Assembly: GCA_046349615.1 (NCBI GenBank)
Contig: JAXMBZ010000001.1
Span: 496,001-560,000, forward strand
Reading direction: 5' to 3'
DNA from: JADJNY01 sp046349615
GTDB taxonomy: Bacteria; Planctomycetota; UBA1135; GCA-002686595
DNA: 64,000 bases
This document shows positions 8,648-16,661 of the stretch, in pieces. The translations under genes and the position numbers were made by a program. Every line of letters begins with the position of its first letter. The stretch's first letter is position 1. The notes under the pieces were generated by a model that worked only from the letters and a program-made list of their open reading frames with translations, was not told where the DNA came from and did no database searches.

Positions 8648-9214
8648 ATGGGCCGTCCCCGCACCTACGACCGCGCCGAAGTCCTCCGCCGCGCGACCGA
8701 GCTCTTCGTCCGCAAGGGCTACGGCGGCGCGCACCTCCAGGAGCTCGTCGACGTCACCGGGATGAACCGGTTCAGCCTCTACAAGGAGTTCGGGGGCAAG
8801 GAGGGGCTCTTCCAGGCTGCGCTCGACCTCTACCTCGCCCAACTCGCGGCGGTCGGGGCGCACCTGACCCGCGCGCCGCTCGGGCTCGCGAACGTGCGCG
8901 CGTACTACGCCGCGTTGCTCGGGCAGGCCTTTCCGCACGGCTGCCTCGCCGTGAACACGATCCGCGAGAAGCACCTCGTGCCGGCGGGGATCTTCGCCAC
9001 GATCGAGGGCTTCGCGCGGACGACGGAGACGAACCTCCACAAGAACCTCGCGGCCGCGCGCGACGCGGGCGAGTTGACCGGCGAGAACGACGTCGAAGCG
9101 CTCGCCACGTTCTTGTCCGCGCTCAACATGGGGCTCCTGACCTATGACATCCTCGACACGAGCTCGAAGGACAAGCGCCGCATGCTCGCGCTGATCGAGC
9201 GCGTCCTGCGCTAG
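8648..9214 (+). CDS. TetR/AcrR family transcriptional regulator
   Basis: This is a 188-aa regulator. The N-terminal helix-turn-helix is clear (ATELFVRKGYGGAHLQELVD, then GMNRFSLYKEFGGKEGLF), and the C-terminal ligand domain contains the NTIREK stretch seen in TetR proteins of the AefR/NemR-like group. The ATG at 8648 (MGRPRTYDR) is preferred over the upstream in-frame ATG at 8636. It is divergent from the ferritin-like gene. Two palindromes with the same half-site lie between them, so it most likely represses both. Confidence 0.93.
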   Translation: MGRPRTYDRAEVLRRATELFVRKGYGGAHLQELVDVTGMNRFSLYKEFGGKEGLFQAALDLYLAQLAAVGAHLTRAPLGLANVRAYYAALLGQAFPHGCLAVNTIREKHLVPAGIFATIEGFARTTETNLHKNLAAARDAGELTGENDVEALATFLSALNMGLLTYDILDTSSKDKRRMLALIERVLR

Positions 9215-9382
9215 TCGCGCGCGGGACCCTCGCGATGGAGGAAACGGCGGACTGCCGGCCTCTGCCCCCCAAACGAGGTGCTCGCAGGACGCGAACCGCG
9301 CGCGACGGCTCGTGAGCGGCCGAAAAAACGCATTGTCTGCAGCGCCGCCGCCGCGACGGGAAACCTGCGTCTAGCATGGACC

Positions 9383-11563
9383 GTGCGATCCGGGCGCGAG
9401 TTCGGAAGCCACCGACGGCCTGACTCCTTGCACGACACCCGTGGTCCGCTCCACCGCGACGGCCTGGCCGCGCAGCACCTCGACGAGGCCTTCCTCGAGT
9501 TGCTCCTGCGTCGGCCGACCGCGCGCGAACGGCGTTGGCTGTCGCACCTGCCGCCGACGGCGCTCCGCTGGTGCCTCGAGCGCTGCTCCGAGCGGCGCCT
9601 CGGGGTCGCGCGCTTCCTGAGCGATGCGACGTCCGCGTTGGAGGCGATCGGCCCCGGTCGCGCCGAAGCGGAGGATCTCTGGGAGCTCCACGATCGTTGG
9701 CGGCGCGGTCAGGGCCGGCGGGCGCCCCGTTGGGAACCGCGTCGCCCGCTCGACCCGGCGACGATCGACGAGCGTGCGCGCGCCGTCACCGCGCTCTTCG
9801 AGGACGTCCTCGGCCGTCCGCCCGACGAAGCCACGTCGCGGCGTTTCGTGGCGCGGTGGTGCCTCGGGCTCGACGAGCTCGCGTCGCTGCGCGACGAGCT
9901 CGAGAGTTCGGAGGAGCACGCGCGGCTCGAGTCCTTCCGCCGCCGTGCGCGCGCGGCGTTGCGACGAGCCGCCACGCTGGCGAGTGAAGCATCGGAGGTC
10001 GACGCGCTCGACGATCTGCGGCAGCTCGTCGAACGTTGGCGCGCATGCGCGCGCGAGTCCGCGTCGACGGGCGACGAACCGAGGGACACGTCGCATGGTG
10101 CTTCGAGCGATCCACTCGAGGAGCGCGCGCTCGCCGTGGACGCGCTCTTCCGTTCCGTGCTCTTTCGGCCGCCCGACGCGCGCAGTCGAAGGCTCGCTCT
10201 TGCGCGCTGGCTCCTCGGTCTCGACGCCCTCGCCTCGCTCCGCGCCGAGTTGGAGCGCGGCCGCGAGCACGCCGAGGTCGTCCGTCCGCTCGTGCAGCTC
10301 GCTCGCGACGCCATCCGCGAGTTCGAGCACCGTGCAGCGACTCCTTCCGAGCTCCAGGCGTGCGTCGACCGCGTCCGCACGAGTCTCCGCACGCACGCGG
10401 AGCTCGTCTCCGCCATCGCCGACGGAACGGCGCGGCGCAAGCTCGGCGTGCGTCCGCTCAAGCTCGAGATGGACGTCACGTCGCAGTGCAACCTGCGCTG
10501 CACGATGTGCTACTTCTCCGACCCGCGCTTCGGGCGGCGCGAGCGTGTCGACGTCTCCGTGGACCGGTTCCGCGAGATCGCGCGGCAAGTCTTCCCGCAC
10601 TGCGGCCTCGTCTCGCTTTCCTTCGGCACCGAGCCCTTGCTCCACCCGCGGATCGGCGAGCTGCTCGAGATCACGGCGCAGGAAGAGGTCCCGTGGCGCT
10701 ACCTGATCACGAACGGCCTCCTGCTCGACGAGCGCGCGATCGAGGCCTTCGTGCGCGTGCCGCTGCACGGCTTCTCCGTGTCGATCGACGCCGCGACGCC
10801 CGCGACGTACGAGCGCATCCGTCGCGGCGCGCGTTGGGAGCGCTTGATGGCGAACCTGCGCGCGCTCCAGGACGCGAAACGCCGCGCGGGCTCGGAGTAT
10901 CCACGCGTGACGTTCAACTTCGTCCTGATGCGTTCGAACGTGGACGAGCTCCCCGCGCTCATCCGGCTCGCGCACGAGCTCGGCGTCGAGGGTGTGTCCG
11001 CGATGCACGTGACGCCGTTCGACGGACTCGGGATGGAGGACGAGCTCCTGAGCGCCGAGCCCGAGCGCTGCAACGCTGTGCTCGCCGCCGCGCGCGCGGA
11101 GGCCGAACGGCTCGGCGTCCCGATCGCGCTGCCCGAGTCGTTCGCGGTCGAGCCGAGCGGCGAGCGCGTGCTCAAGGACGCTCCGCCCGCGGGCTTCCTC
11201 TTCCCCGCGGTCGCGAGCGCGACCACCGAGTGCCCTTTTCCCTGGCGTTTCGTCGGCATCGATCCGTACGGCCAGGTCCTCCCGTGCGGTTGGTGGTACG
11301 CGCGGCCGCCGATGGGCGACGTGCACGAGCAGAGCTTCGCGGAGATCTGGAACGGCGCGCCGTGGAGCGCGCTGCGGCGTGAACACGCGACGGGCGAGCT
11401 CCGATCCGGCTGCCGTTCGTGTCCGGCGGCCGGCATGGGGAGCTGCGACAATCCGCGCGCGTTCGCCACGGTGGAGCTCGGCGCGAGCACCCAGAGCTCG
11501 AAAGCTCGCGCGCGTCCGCCGCGGAACGAAGCCCCGACTCCTCCGATGGATGCGCACGGATGA
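9383..11563 (+). CDS. Radical SAM/SPASM protein with N-terminal DUF4214-like repeats
   Basis: The protein is about 726 aa from this GTG. The N-terminal half holds three copies of a helical repeat (for example VTALFEDVLGRPPDEATSRR and VDALFRSVLFRPPDARSRR), resembling the DUF4214/phycobilisome-linker-like module. A radical SAM domain follows, with the CxxxCxxC cluster in CNLRCTMC. A C-terminal SPASM-like region has multiple cysteines (CPFPWRF, LPCGWW, CRSCPAAGMGSC), implying auxiliary iron-sulfur clusters and a peptide, glycan or small-molecule substrate. The start is uncertain: GTG 9278, GTG 9383 and TTG 9428 are in frame, and none has a good Shine-Dalgarno. A TAGCAT box at 9372 would fit a -10 element, favouring a later start. 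The stop overlaps the next ATG (ATGA). Confidence 0.82.
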   Translation: MRSGREFGSHRRPDSLHDTRGPLHRDGLAAQHLDEAFLELLLRRPTARERRWLSHLPPTALRWCLERCSERRLGVARFLSDATSALEAIGPGRAEAEDLWELHDRWRRGQGRRAPRWEPRRPLDPATIDERARAVTALFEDVLGRPPDEATSRRFVARWCLGLDELASLRDELESSEEHARLESFRRRARAALRRAATLASEASEVDALDDLRQLVERWRACARESASTGDEPRDTSHGASSDPLEERALAVDALFRSVLFRPPDARSRRLALARWLLGLDALASLRAELERGREHAEVVRPLVQLARDAIREFEHRAATPSELQACVDRVRTSLRTHAELVSAIADGTARRKLGVRPLKLEMDVTSQCNLRCTMCYFSDPRFGRRERVDVSVDRFREIARQVFPHCGLVSLSFGTEPLLHPRIGELLEITAQEEVPWRYLITNGLLLDERAIEAFVRVPLHGFSVSIDAATPATYERIRRGARWERLMANLRALQDAKRRAGSEYPRVTFNFVLMRSNVDELPALIRLAHELGVEGVSAMHVTPFDGLGMEDELLSAEPERCNAVLAAARAEAERLGVPIALPESFAVEPSGERVLKDAPPAGFLFPAVASATTECPFPWRFVGIDPYGQVLPCGWWYARPPMGDVHEQSFAEIWNGAPWSALRREHATGELRSGCRSCPAAGMGSCDNPRAFATVELGASTQSSKARARPPRNEAPTPPMDAHG

Positions 11564-13911
11564 CGCACGCTCACGCACGTTCGCTCGCGACCGCATGGCG
11601 TCGCATCCAGCCGGGGCTCGAGCTCCGCGTCTCTCCGCGCGACGACGTCTATCGCTTCGCCGGCGCTTTCGGCCGCGATGCGGTCGAGTCGCTCTCGGAC
11701 TACCTCGCTGTCGGCCACGAAATCGCCGGGCTGCTCGAGCAGACGCTCGCCGCGTGCGGTCTTCGGCTCGCGGACGTCGAATCGCTCCTCGACTGCGGCT
11801 GCGGGCACGGTCGCGTCACGCGCTTCCTCGTCCATCGTCTCCCGCGCGAGCGCCTCGTCGTCTGCGATCGCGTGCCCGACGCCGTCGCGTTCCACGAGAG
11901 CGCGTTCGGGGTCCGCGGCGTGACCGACCTCGCGGAGCTCGGCGAAGCGCGCTTCGAAGTCGTCACGGGCTTCGCGATGTTCGGGAACTTGCCCGAGGCG
12001 ATCTTCACGGCGCTGCTCGCCGAGCTCGTCCGCCGCGTGCGTCCGGGCGGCGTGCTCGTGCTCACGACGGAGAGCCCCGACGACCTCGAGCGCTTCGAGT
12101 ACACCGCGCAGAGCGAGTCGTCCGTGCTCGCGACGGACGTCTACGGCGCGTCGCGCTGTCCGCCGCAGTGGCTCGAGCGCGTCGCGCGCGCGCTCCCCGG
12201 CGTCACGTTCGTCCGGCGCGGGCGGCGCGCGCTCGACGGACTGCAGGACGTCTGGGCGATCGGGAAGGAACGGCCCGGCGACGACGCTCCGCTCGAGATC
12301 GTGCCGCCGCCGCGCATCGAGATCGACGCCGCGCGCATCGATCGCTCGGGGACGTTGTCGATGGGCGGATGGGCCGTCGACGGGCTGCGACGCGCGGTCG
12401 CGGAGCTCGAGCTCTGCACGGACGAGCACGAGCTCGCACTCGAGCGCCGCGAACGACCCGACGTCGCCGCGCACTTCGGTTCGCCGGCGGCCGCGGGCGC
12501 GGGCTTCGCGCTCGAACAGGTGCTCGGCGACGGACGCTGGCCGCGGCACGTCGTCGTCCTCGCGCGCGACGACGCGGGACGCGCGACCGCGAAGGCGAGG
12601 CGCGTCGACGCCGCGCCGCCGCCGCGCGCTCCGACCGCGGAAGAGCGCACGGTCCTCGACCGACAGCGCCGCGGGCGGGAGGTGCTCGCGTACGGCGGGC
12701 TCTTCTCCGTGTGCGAGGGCGAGGTCCACGAGAACGGGCTCTACCCGCACCTCGCCGCGCGCGCCGAGGGCTGTCGACTGTGGGACGCGAGCGGGCGCGA
12801 GTACGTCGACTGGTTCCTCGGATGGGGGCCGATGCTGCTCGGTCATCGGCACGCGGCGGTCGAGGCGGCGATCGAGCGCCAACTGCGGATCGCGCCAGCG
12901 CTCTCGTTGATGCACGACCTCGAGATCGAGGTCGCCGAGCGCTTGACGCGCATGATCCCGTGCGCAGAGCGCGTCGCGTTCGGCAAGAACGGCTCCGACG
13001 TGACGCTCGCGGCCGTGCGCGTCGCGCGCGCGTTCACGGGACGCGAACTCGTCGTCACGTGCGGCTACCACGGCTTCCACGACTGGAGCATGGCGCAGTT
13101 CGCGTGGTGCGCGGGCGTGCCGGAGGTGCTGCGCGAGACGGTGCGCACGTTCCCGTACAACGACGCCGACGCGCTGCGCCGCGTGCTCGAGCCCGATTCG
13201 GGCCGCGTCGCGGCGATCATCCTGGAGCCGACGGCGAACGAGCTTCCGCGGCCGGGTTTCCTCGCCGAGGTGCAGGCCCTCGCGCGCGAGCACGGCGCGC
13301 TCCTCGTGTTCGACGAGATGGTGACCGGCTTCCGCGTCGCGCGCGGCGGCGCGCAGGAGGCGTTCGGGATCGTCCCCGACCTCGCGACGTTCGGGAAAGC
13401 GCTCGCGAACGGCCTGCCTCTGTCCGCGCTCGTCGGGCGCGAGGACGTGATGGCCGCGCTGCCACGCGTCGGGTTCGGGCTGACCTATCGCGGCGAGCTC
13501 CTCTCGCTCGCGGCGGCTACCGCGTGCCTCGACGTGTTCGCGCGCGAGCCCGTCGCGGAGCGCGTGATGGCGACGGGCGAGCTCGTGCGCGCGCGCTTCG
13601 CGGAGCTCGCACGCACGCACGGCGTCGCCGTCGTGCTGCAGGGCTTCGCGGGCCGCATGTCGTTCACGTTCGCCGAAGCGAACGGCATCGCTCCGGCAGG
13701 GCTGCGCGCGCTGTGGGTGCAGGAATGCGTGCGCCGCGGCGTGCTCACGAACGGCATGCTGATGCCCTGCTACGCGCTCGACGCGGATTCGATCGAGCGC
13801 ACGCTCGCGGCGTTCGACGGTGCGCTCACGACGATGCGCACGGTCGTCCGAGCGGGCCTGCTCGAGCCGTTCCTCGATCAGCCCGTGAACCCGGGGTTCT
13901 ACGCCGGTTGA
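11560..13911 (+). CDS. Methyltransferase / class III aminotransferase fusion
   Basis: This 783-aa fusion begins with a class I SAM methyltransferase (about residues 65-210, motif LLDCGCGHGRVTRF). A beta-rich linker module follows (about 245-350, around MGGWAVDGLRRAVAEL). The rest is a class III PLP aminotransferase (about 370-775) of the glutamate-1-semialdehyde aminomutase-like type. The PLP lysine lies in LATFGKALANGLPLSA, and the upstream FDEMVTGFRVARGG stretch is also conserved. The ATG overlaps the stop of the radical SAM gene by 4 bp, so the two are probably translated together and act on the same molecule. No substrate can be named; similar enzyme sets occur in surface-glycan and secondary-metabolite pathways. 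The 3' end overlaps the convergent neighbour by 13 bp. Confidence 0.88.
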   Translation: MTHAHARSLATAWRRIQPGLELRVSPRDDVYRFAGAFGRDAVESLSDYLAVGHEIAGLLEQTLAACGLRLADVESLLDCGCGHGRVTRFLVHRLPRERLVVCDRVPDAVAFHESAFGVRGVTDLAELGEARFEVVTGFAMFGNLPEAIFTALLAELVRRVRPGGVLVLTTESPDDLERFEYTAQSESSVLATDVYGASRCPPQWLERVARALPGVTFVRRGRRALDGLQDVWAIGKERPGDDAPLEIVPPPRIEIDAARIDRSGTLSMGGWAVDGLRRAVAELELCTDEHELALERRERPDVAAHFGSPAAAGAGFALEQVLGDGRWPRHVVVLARDDAGRATAKARRVDAAPPPRAPTAEERTVLDRQRRGREVLAYGGLFSVCEGEVHENGLYPHLAARAEGCRLWDASGREYVDWFLGWGPMLLGHRHAAVEAAIERQLRIAPALSLMHDLEIEVAERLTRMIPCAERVAFGKNGSDVTLAAVRVARAFTGRELVVTCGYHGFHDWSMAQFAWCAGVPEVLRETVRTFPYNDADALRRVLEPDSGRVAAIILEPTANELPRPGFLAEVQALAREHGALLVFDEMVTGFRVARGGAQEAFGIVPDLATFGKALANGLPLSALVGREDVMAALPRVGFGLTYRGELLSLAAATACLDVFAREPVAERVMATGELVRARFAELARTHGVAVVLQGFAGRMSFTFAEANGIAPAGLRALWVQECVRRGVLTNGMLMPCYALDADSIERTLAAFDGALTTMRTVVRAGLLEPFLDQPVNPGFYAG

Positions 13912-14867
13912 CGCGGATCGGGACGTTCGGGCGGCACCGGCATCTGCGCGGCGGCGGCCGCGGCGGAGAGCGCGAAGTTCGTCACCTCCGCGCGCAGCGG
14001 GCCCGATACGCCCGACGCCCAGACCTTGATGCCGACGATCAACGGGCGCGGCGTCTTCTCGCGCACGCGTCCGAGCCACGACCAGCGCTCGCCGTCGAGA
14101 TGCCACGCGTGCAGCACGCCGAGCTCGCGCACGATGCGCAGACTCCCCGACGCGCGTTCGCAACCGGCGCGCGTCGGCCCCGGCGCGCCGTCGACGTCGG
14201 ACATGACGTACGGAGCTTCGTCCGCGCGCGCGACGCGCTGCGCGTACATGCGGAACGTGCCGTCCGCGGCGACGGCGTAGAGACCGAGGCAGGCTTCGCG
14301 CGCGCCCGCGACCCACTCGGGGAGGCGGTAGTCCGCGGTGATCGAGAGGTTCCCGTCGAGGAGCGTCGGCACCCAGATCCCCGCCGAGACGACGTCGCCG
14401 CAGTCCGCGTGGGGGAGCGCGATCGTCACGTGCTCGGGACCGATCGTGATCGAGGCCGCCGAGCGTGCGGGCGCTCGATACGTGGCGAGACCGCGCTCGC
14501 GCACGACGGCGTCCGCACAAGGGAACGGAGACGCGCGGCCGCCGCTCACCCACGAGTCCGTGTCGACGAGCCGCGCCCGCGTGCGGCGCAGCGCCGCGCG
14601 CACGGAGTCGACGAGCCGAGCGAGCTCCTCCGGCGCGGACGGCGCGACGCACCACGCGGGTTCCGCGCAGATGGCGCGCGCGCGCAGCTCTTCGCGGAAC
14701 GTGCGCGCGAGCCACTCCTCGGAGGCGCCGAATTGGGGCTCGAAACGGGGCGTCAGGCGCGCGTCGTCGACCTCGAGTCGCGCTTGGACGCCGAGCTCGC
14801 GCGCCTCGACCTCGAAGGCCTGGCGCAGGAGCTCGGCGGCGTGCGACGCGGGGAGGGACTCGGACAT
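13899..14867 (-). CDS. Protein of unknown function
   Basis: This 322-aa protein is not recognised with confidence. No signal peptide or membrane segment is seen. The C-terminal two thirds is beta-rich (VTIALPHADCGDVVSAGIWV, LSITADYRLPEW, GLYAVAADGTFRMYAQR, LHAWHLDGERWSW) and looks like a concanavalin/laminin-G-like sandwich of the DUF1583/DUF1349 kind. It overlaps the aminotransferase fusion tail to tail by 13 bp. The methyltransferase gene lies 64 bp upstream on the same strand, so the two may form a unit. Its job is unknown. Confidence 0.6.
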   Translation of the reverse strand: MSESLPASHAAELLRQAFEVEARELGVQARLEVDDARLTPRFEPQFGASEEWLARTFREELRARAICAEPAWCVAPSAPEELARLVDSVRAALRRTRARLVDTDSWVSGGRASPFPCADAVVRERGLATYRAPARSAASITIGPEHVTIALPHADCGDVVSAGIWVPTLLDGNLSITADYRLPEWVAGAREACLGLYAVAADGTFRMYAQRVARADEAPYVMSDVDGAPGPTRAGCERASGSLRIVRELGVLHAWHLDGERWSWLGRVREKTPRPLIVGIKVWASGVSGPLRAEVTNFALSAAAAAAQMPVPPERPDPRQPA

Positions 14868-14931
14868 CGGAGGCCGCTCATCCTAGCGCCGCGCGTCGAA
14901 CGCGTCGGTGAGCGCTCATGGACCGTCCGAC

Positions 14932-15744
14932 TCACCGCTTGCGCAGCACGACGTCCGCCATCGTCGGCGTGACGCAGCGGCGCGGCGGGCCCGCGTGCGG
15001 CTCGCGCCACACCGCGAGAGCCGCGCTCAGCTCGCTCGGCGTCATCAACCCCGCTTCGACGAGCTTCGGCAGGTACTGCGTGAAGAACTCGTCCATCCAG
15101 CGCCACTCGAGCGAGCCGACGGCGCCGCTGCGCGCGATCGGTGCGAGGTGTTCGACGACGAGGCCGCAGCGTTCGGCGAGCTCGGGGATGCGCTCGACGA
15201 TGTCGATCGTCGCGTTCGCGCGCTTCCAGCTCTCCATGCACGCCGCGACGCCGCGTTCGAACGCGGGCTCGCGCGGCAGGAGCTTCATCGCCGACCAGTC
15301 GAGGTACTCCTGCAGCACGACGACGCCGCCCTTCTTCAAGGGACGGACCGCGCGCTCGAGCGCGACGCCCGCGTCGGCGACCCAACAGAAGAGCCAGCGC
15401 GCGTAGAGCGCGTCGACGCTGTTCGGCGGGAGCTCGAGCGTCTCGACGTCGCCGAGGCTCGGCTCGATCCACGCGAGGCTGCGCCGCCGGCTTTCCGCCG
15501 CGAGGAACTCGAGGAAGCGCGCGCTCCGCTCGCGCGCGATCACCTTGCCCCTCGGCCCGACGACCTGCGCCAGGTCGAGCGACGTGAAGCCCGGCCCCGC
15601 GCCCAAATCGAGCACGGTCATGCCCGTGCGCAAGCCCGCGCGCTGCCACAGCGCGTACGCGTGCGCGACCCACGCTTCGTGCTGGAAGGAGAGGCGCGCG
15701 AGCTCCTGCGCGTCGGTGCCGAGGACGTAGTCTTCGCTCTTCAT
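14932..15744 (-). CDS. Class I SAM-dependent methyltransferase
   Basis: This 270-aa cytoplasmic methyltransferase has SAM motif I in TVLDLGAGPGFTSLDLAQ and a post-motif region VDALYARWLFCWV. The start MKSEDYVLGTD at 15744 is preferred over an upstream in-frame ATG at 15804, which would add a low-complexity extension. It resembles ubiquinone/menaquinone-type and small-molecule methyltransferases; the substrate is unknown. The last 31 codons are duplicated as a fragment at 7464-7559, so a second copy once existed in this region. Confidence 0.85.
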   Translation of the reverse strand: MKSEDYVLGTDAQELARLSFQHEAWVAHAYALWQRAGLRTGMTVLDLGAGPGFTSLDLAQVVGPRGKVIARERSARFLEFLAAESRRRSLAWIEPSLGDVETLELPPNSVDALYARWLFCWVADAGVALERAVRPLKKGGVVVLQEYLDWSAMKLLPREPAFERGVAACMESWKRANATIDIVERIPELAERCGLVVEHLAPIARSGAVGSLEWRWMDEFFTQYLPKLVEAGLMTPSELSAALAVWREPHAGPPRRCVTPTMADVVLRKR

Positions 15745-16060
15745 GCGGCGCACTGTAGCGCTCGCGCGCGCGGCCACCGCCGAAGGCTGGACAGCGAATT
15801 CCATCGTCCGCGGACGGGGTCCGGGGCGCGCGGGCAGAGCTTCTCCCCGCCGACGAGACCACGCAGCGCGCTCAGGCCCTGACTACGCCGCGCGGGCCCT
15901 GGCCGTCCGCGTCGTCCACGCGTACCGTACTGGACCTCGAATGCAGTCGGACGAGCAGGAAACGCGCGCTGCGGCCCAGCGCTCGGCGAGCCCCCGCAGA
16001 GCGAGGGCATGCACGGCCCTCAGGGCGCGGTCGTGCGCCGAGGAGCGGTGAAGGAGCGAG
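15745..16060. other. Gap without a recognisable gene
   Basis: I see no convincing coding potential. The stretch separates the divergent methyltransferase from the DUF4160 gene and should carry both promoters. A GGTGAAGGAG ribosome-binding-like sequence near the right end (16047-16056) belongs to the DUF4160 gene. Confidence 0.5.
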
Positions 16061-16324
16061 ATCAAGCCCGAGATCAGTCGCTTCTTCGGCGTCGTCATCA
16101 CGATGTACTACAACGATCACAACCCGCCGCACTTCCATGCTCGCTACGGCGACCAGAAGGCCGTGATCGGGATCGAGCCGCTGCGGCTCCTCGAAGGCGC
16201 GCTCCCTCCGCGCGCCATCGGGTTCGTCATGGAATGGGCTGCGCTCCACCGCCAAGAACTCCTCGAGGACTGGCAGCTCGCGCGCAGTGAAGCCCCGCTC
16301 CGACACATCGCGCCCCTGGAGTGA
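16061..16324 (+). CDS. DUF4160 family protein with non-canonical start
   Basis: The conserved family N-terminus (KPEISRFFGVVITMYYND, then PPHFHARYG) is in frame from about 16064, directly after a strong Shine-Dalgarno-like GAAGGAG at 16051-16056. Between that site and the conserved residues the only plausible initiator is ATC at 16061, 4 bp from the site; no ATG, GTG or TTG is in frame before the ATG at 16103. Starting at 16103 would remove the first conserved strand and leave 73 aa. A TGA closes the frame at 16049. I list the full-length reading (87 codons). It could be a start-codon mutation or genuine ATC initiation. DUF2442 follows 2 bp after the stop. Confidence 0.65.
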   Translation: MKPEISRFFGVVITMYYNDHNPPHFHARYGDQKAVIGIEPLRLLEGALPPRAIGFVMEWAALHRQELLEDWQLARSEAPLRHIAPLE

Positions 16325-16326
16325 CC

Positions 16327-16611
16327 ATGCTCAAGGACATCGTGTTCGTTCAACACCTCGGGGGCCATCGCCTCAAGCTCCGCTTCGAGGACGGCGTCGA
16401 GGGCGAGGTCGACCTCCAACGGCTTCTGCGCTTTCGCGGCGTGCTCGAGCCGCTGCAGGAGCCCGCGTACGTCGCTCAGGTGGCGGTGAACGCCGAACTC
16501 GGGACGATCGGTTGGCCCAACGGTGCCGACCTCGATCCCGTCGTGCTCTACTGCGCGGTCAAGGGCGATCCGCTGCCCGACTACGATCGCGACGAACGTC
16601 GAGCCTCCTGA
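16327..16611 (+). CDS. DUF2442 family protein
   Basis: This 94-aa protein is the partner of the upstream DUF4160 gene. The family pattern LKLRFEDGVEGEVDLQRLL, AYVAQVAVNAELGTIGWPN and DLDPVVLY is clear. The GTG at 16321, overlapping the DUF4160 stop, is an alternative start. It belongs to a different DUF2442 subfamily from the protein at 7081-7440, so the two pairs are not a recent duplication. Role unknown; possibly a two-gene toxin-antitoxin-like module. Confidence 0.8.
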   Translation: MLKDIVFVQHLGGHRLKLRFEDGVEGEVDLQRLLRFRGVLEPLQEPAYVAQVAVNAELGTIGWPNGADLDPVVLYCAVKGDPLPDYDRDERRAS

Positions 16612-16661
16612 TCCAAACGCAACTCCGCACGCAGCCTCATTCAAGTTCCATCGACTCGACC

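Noticed and set aside
9312..9430. Partial match (ACGGCCTGACTCC and a GAAAAAACG run) to the 38.4-kb inverted-repeat arms near the radical SAM gene start
   Set aside because: Only 13 bp match in one place, without a second arm; too short to call a copy.
16103..16324. DUF4160 gene starting at ATG 16103
   Set aside because: It would lose the conserved N-terminal strand that is encoded in frame just upstream after a strong ribosome-binding site.
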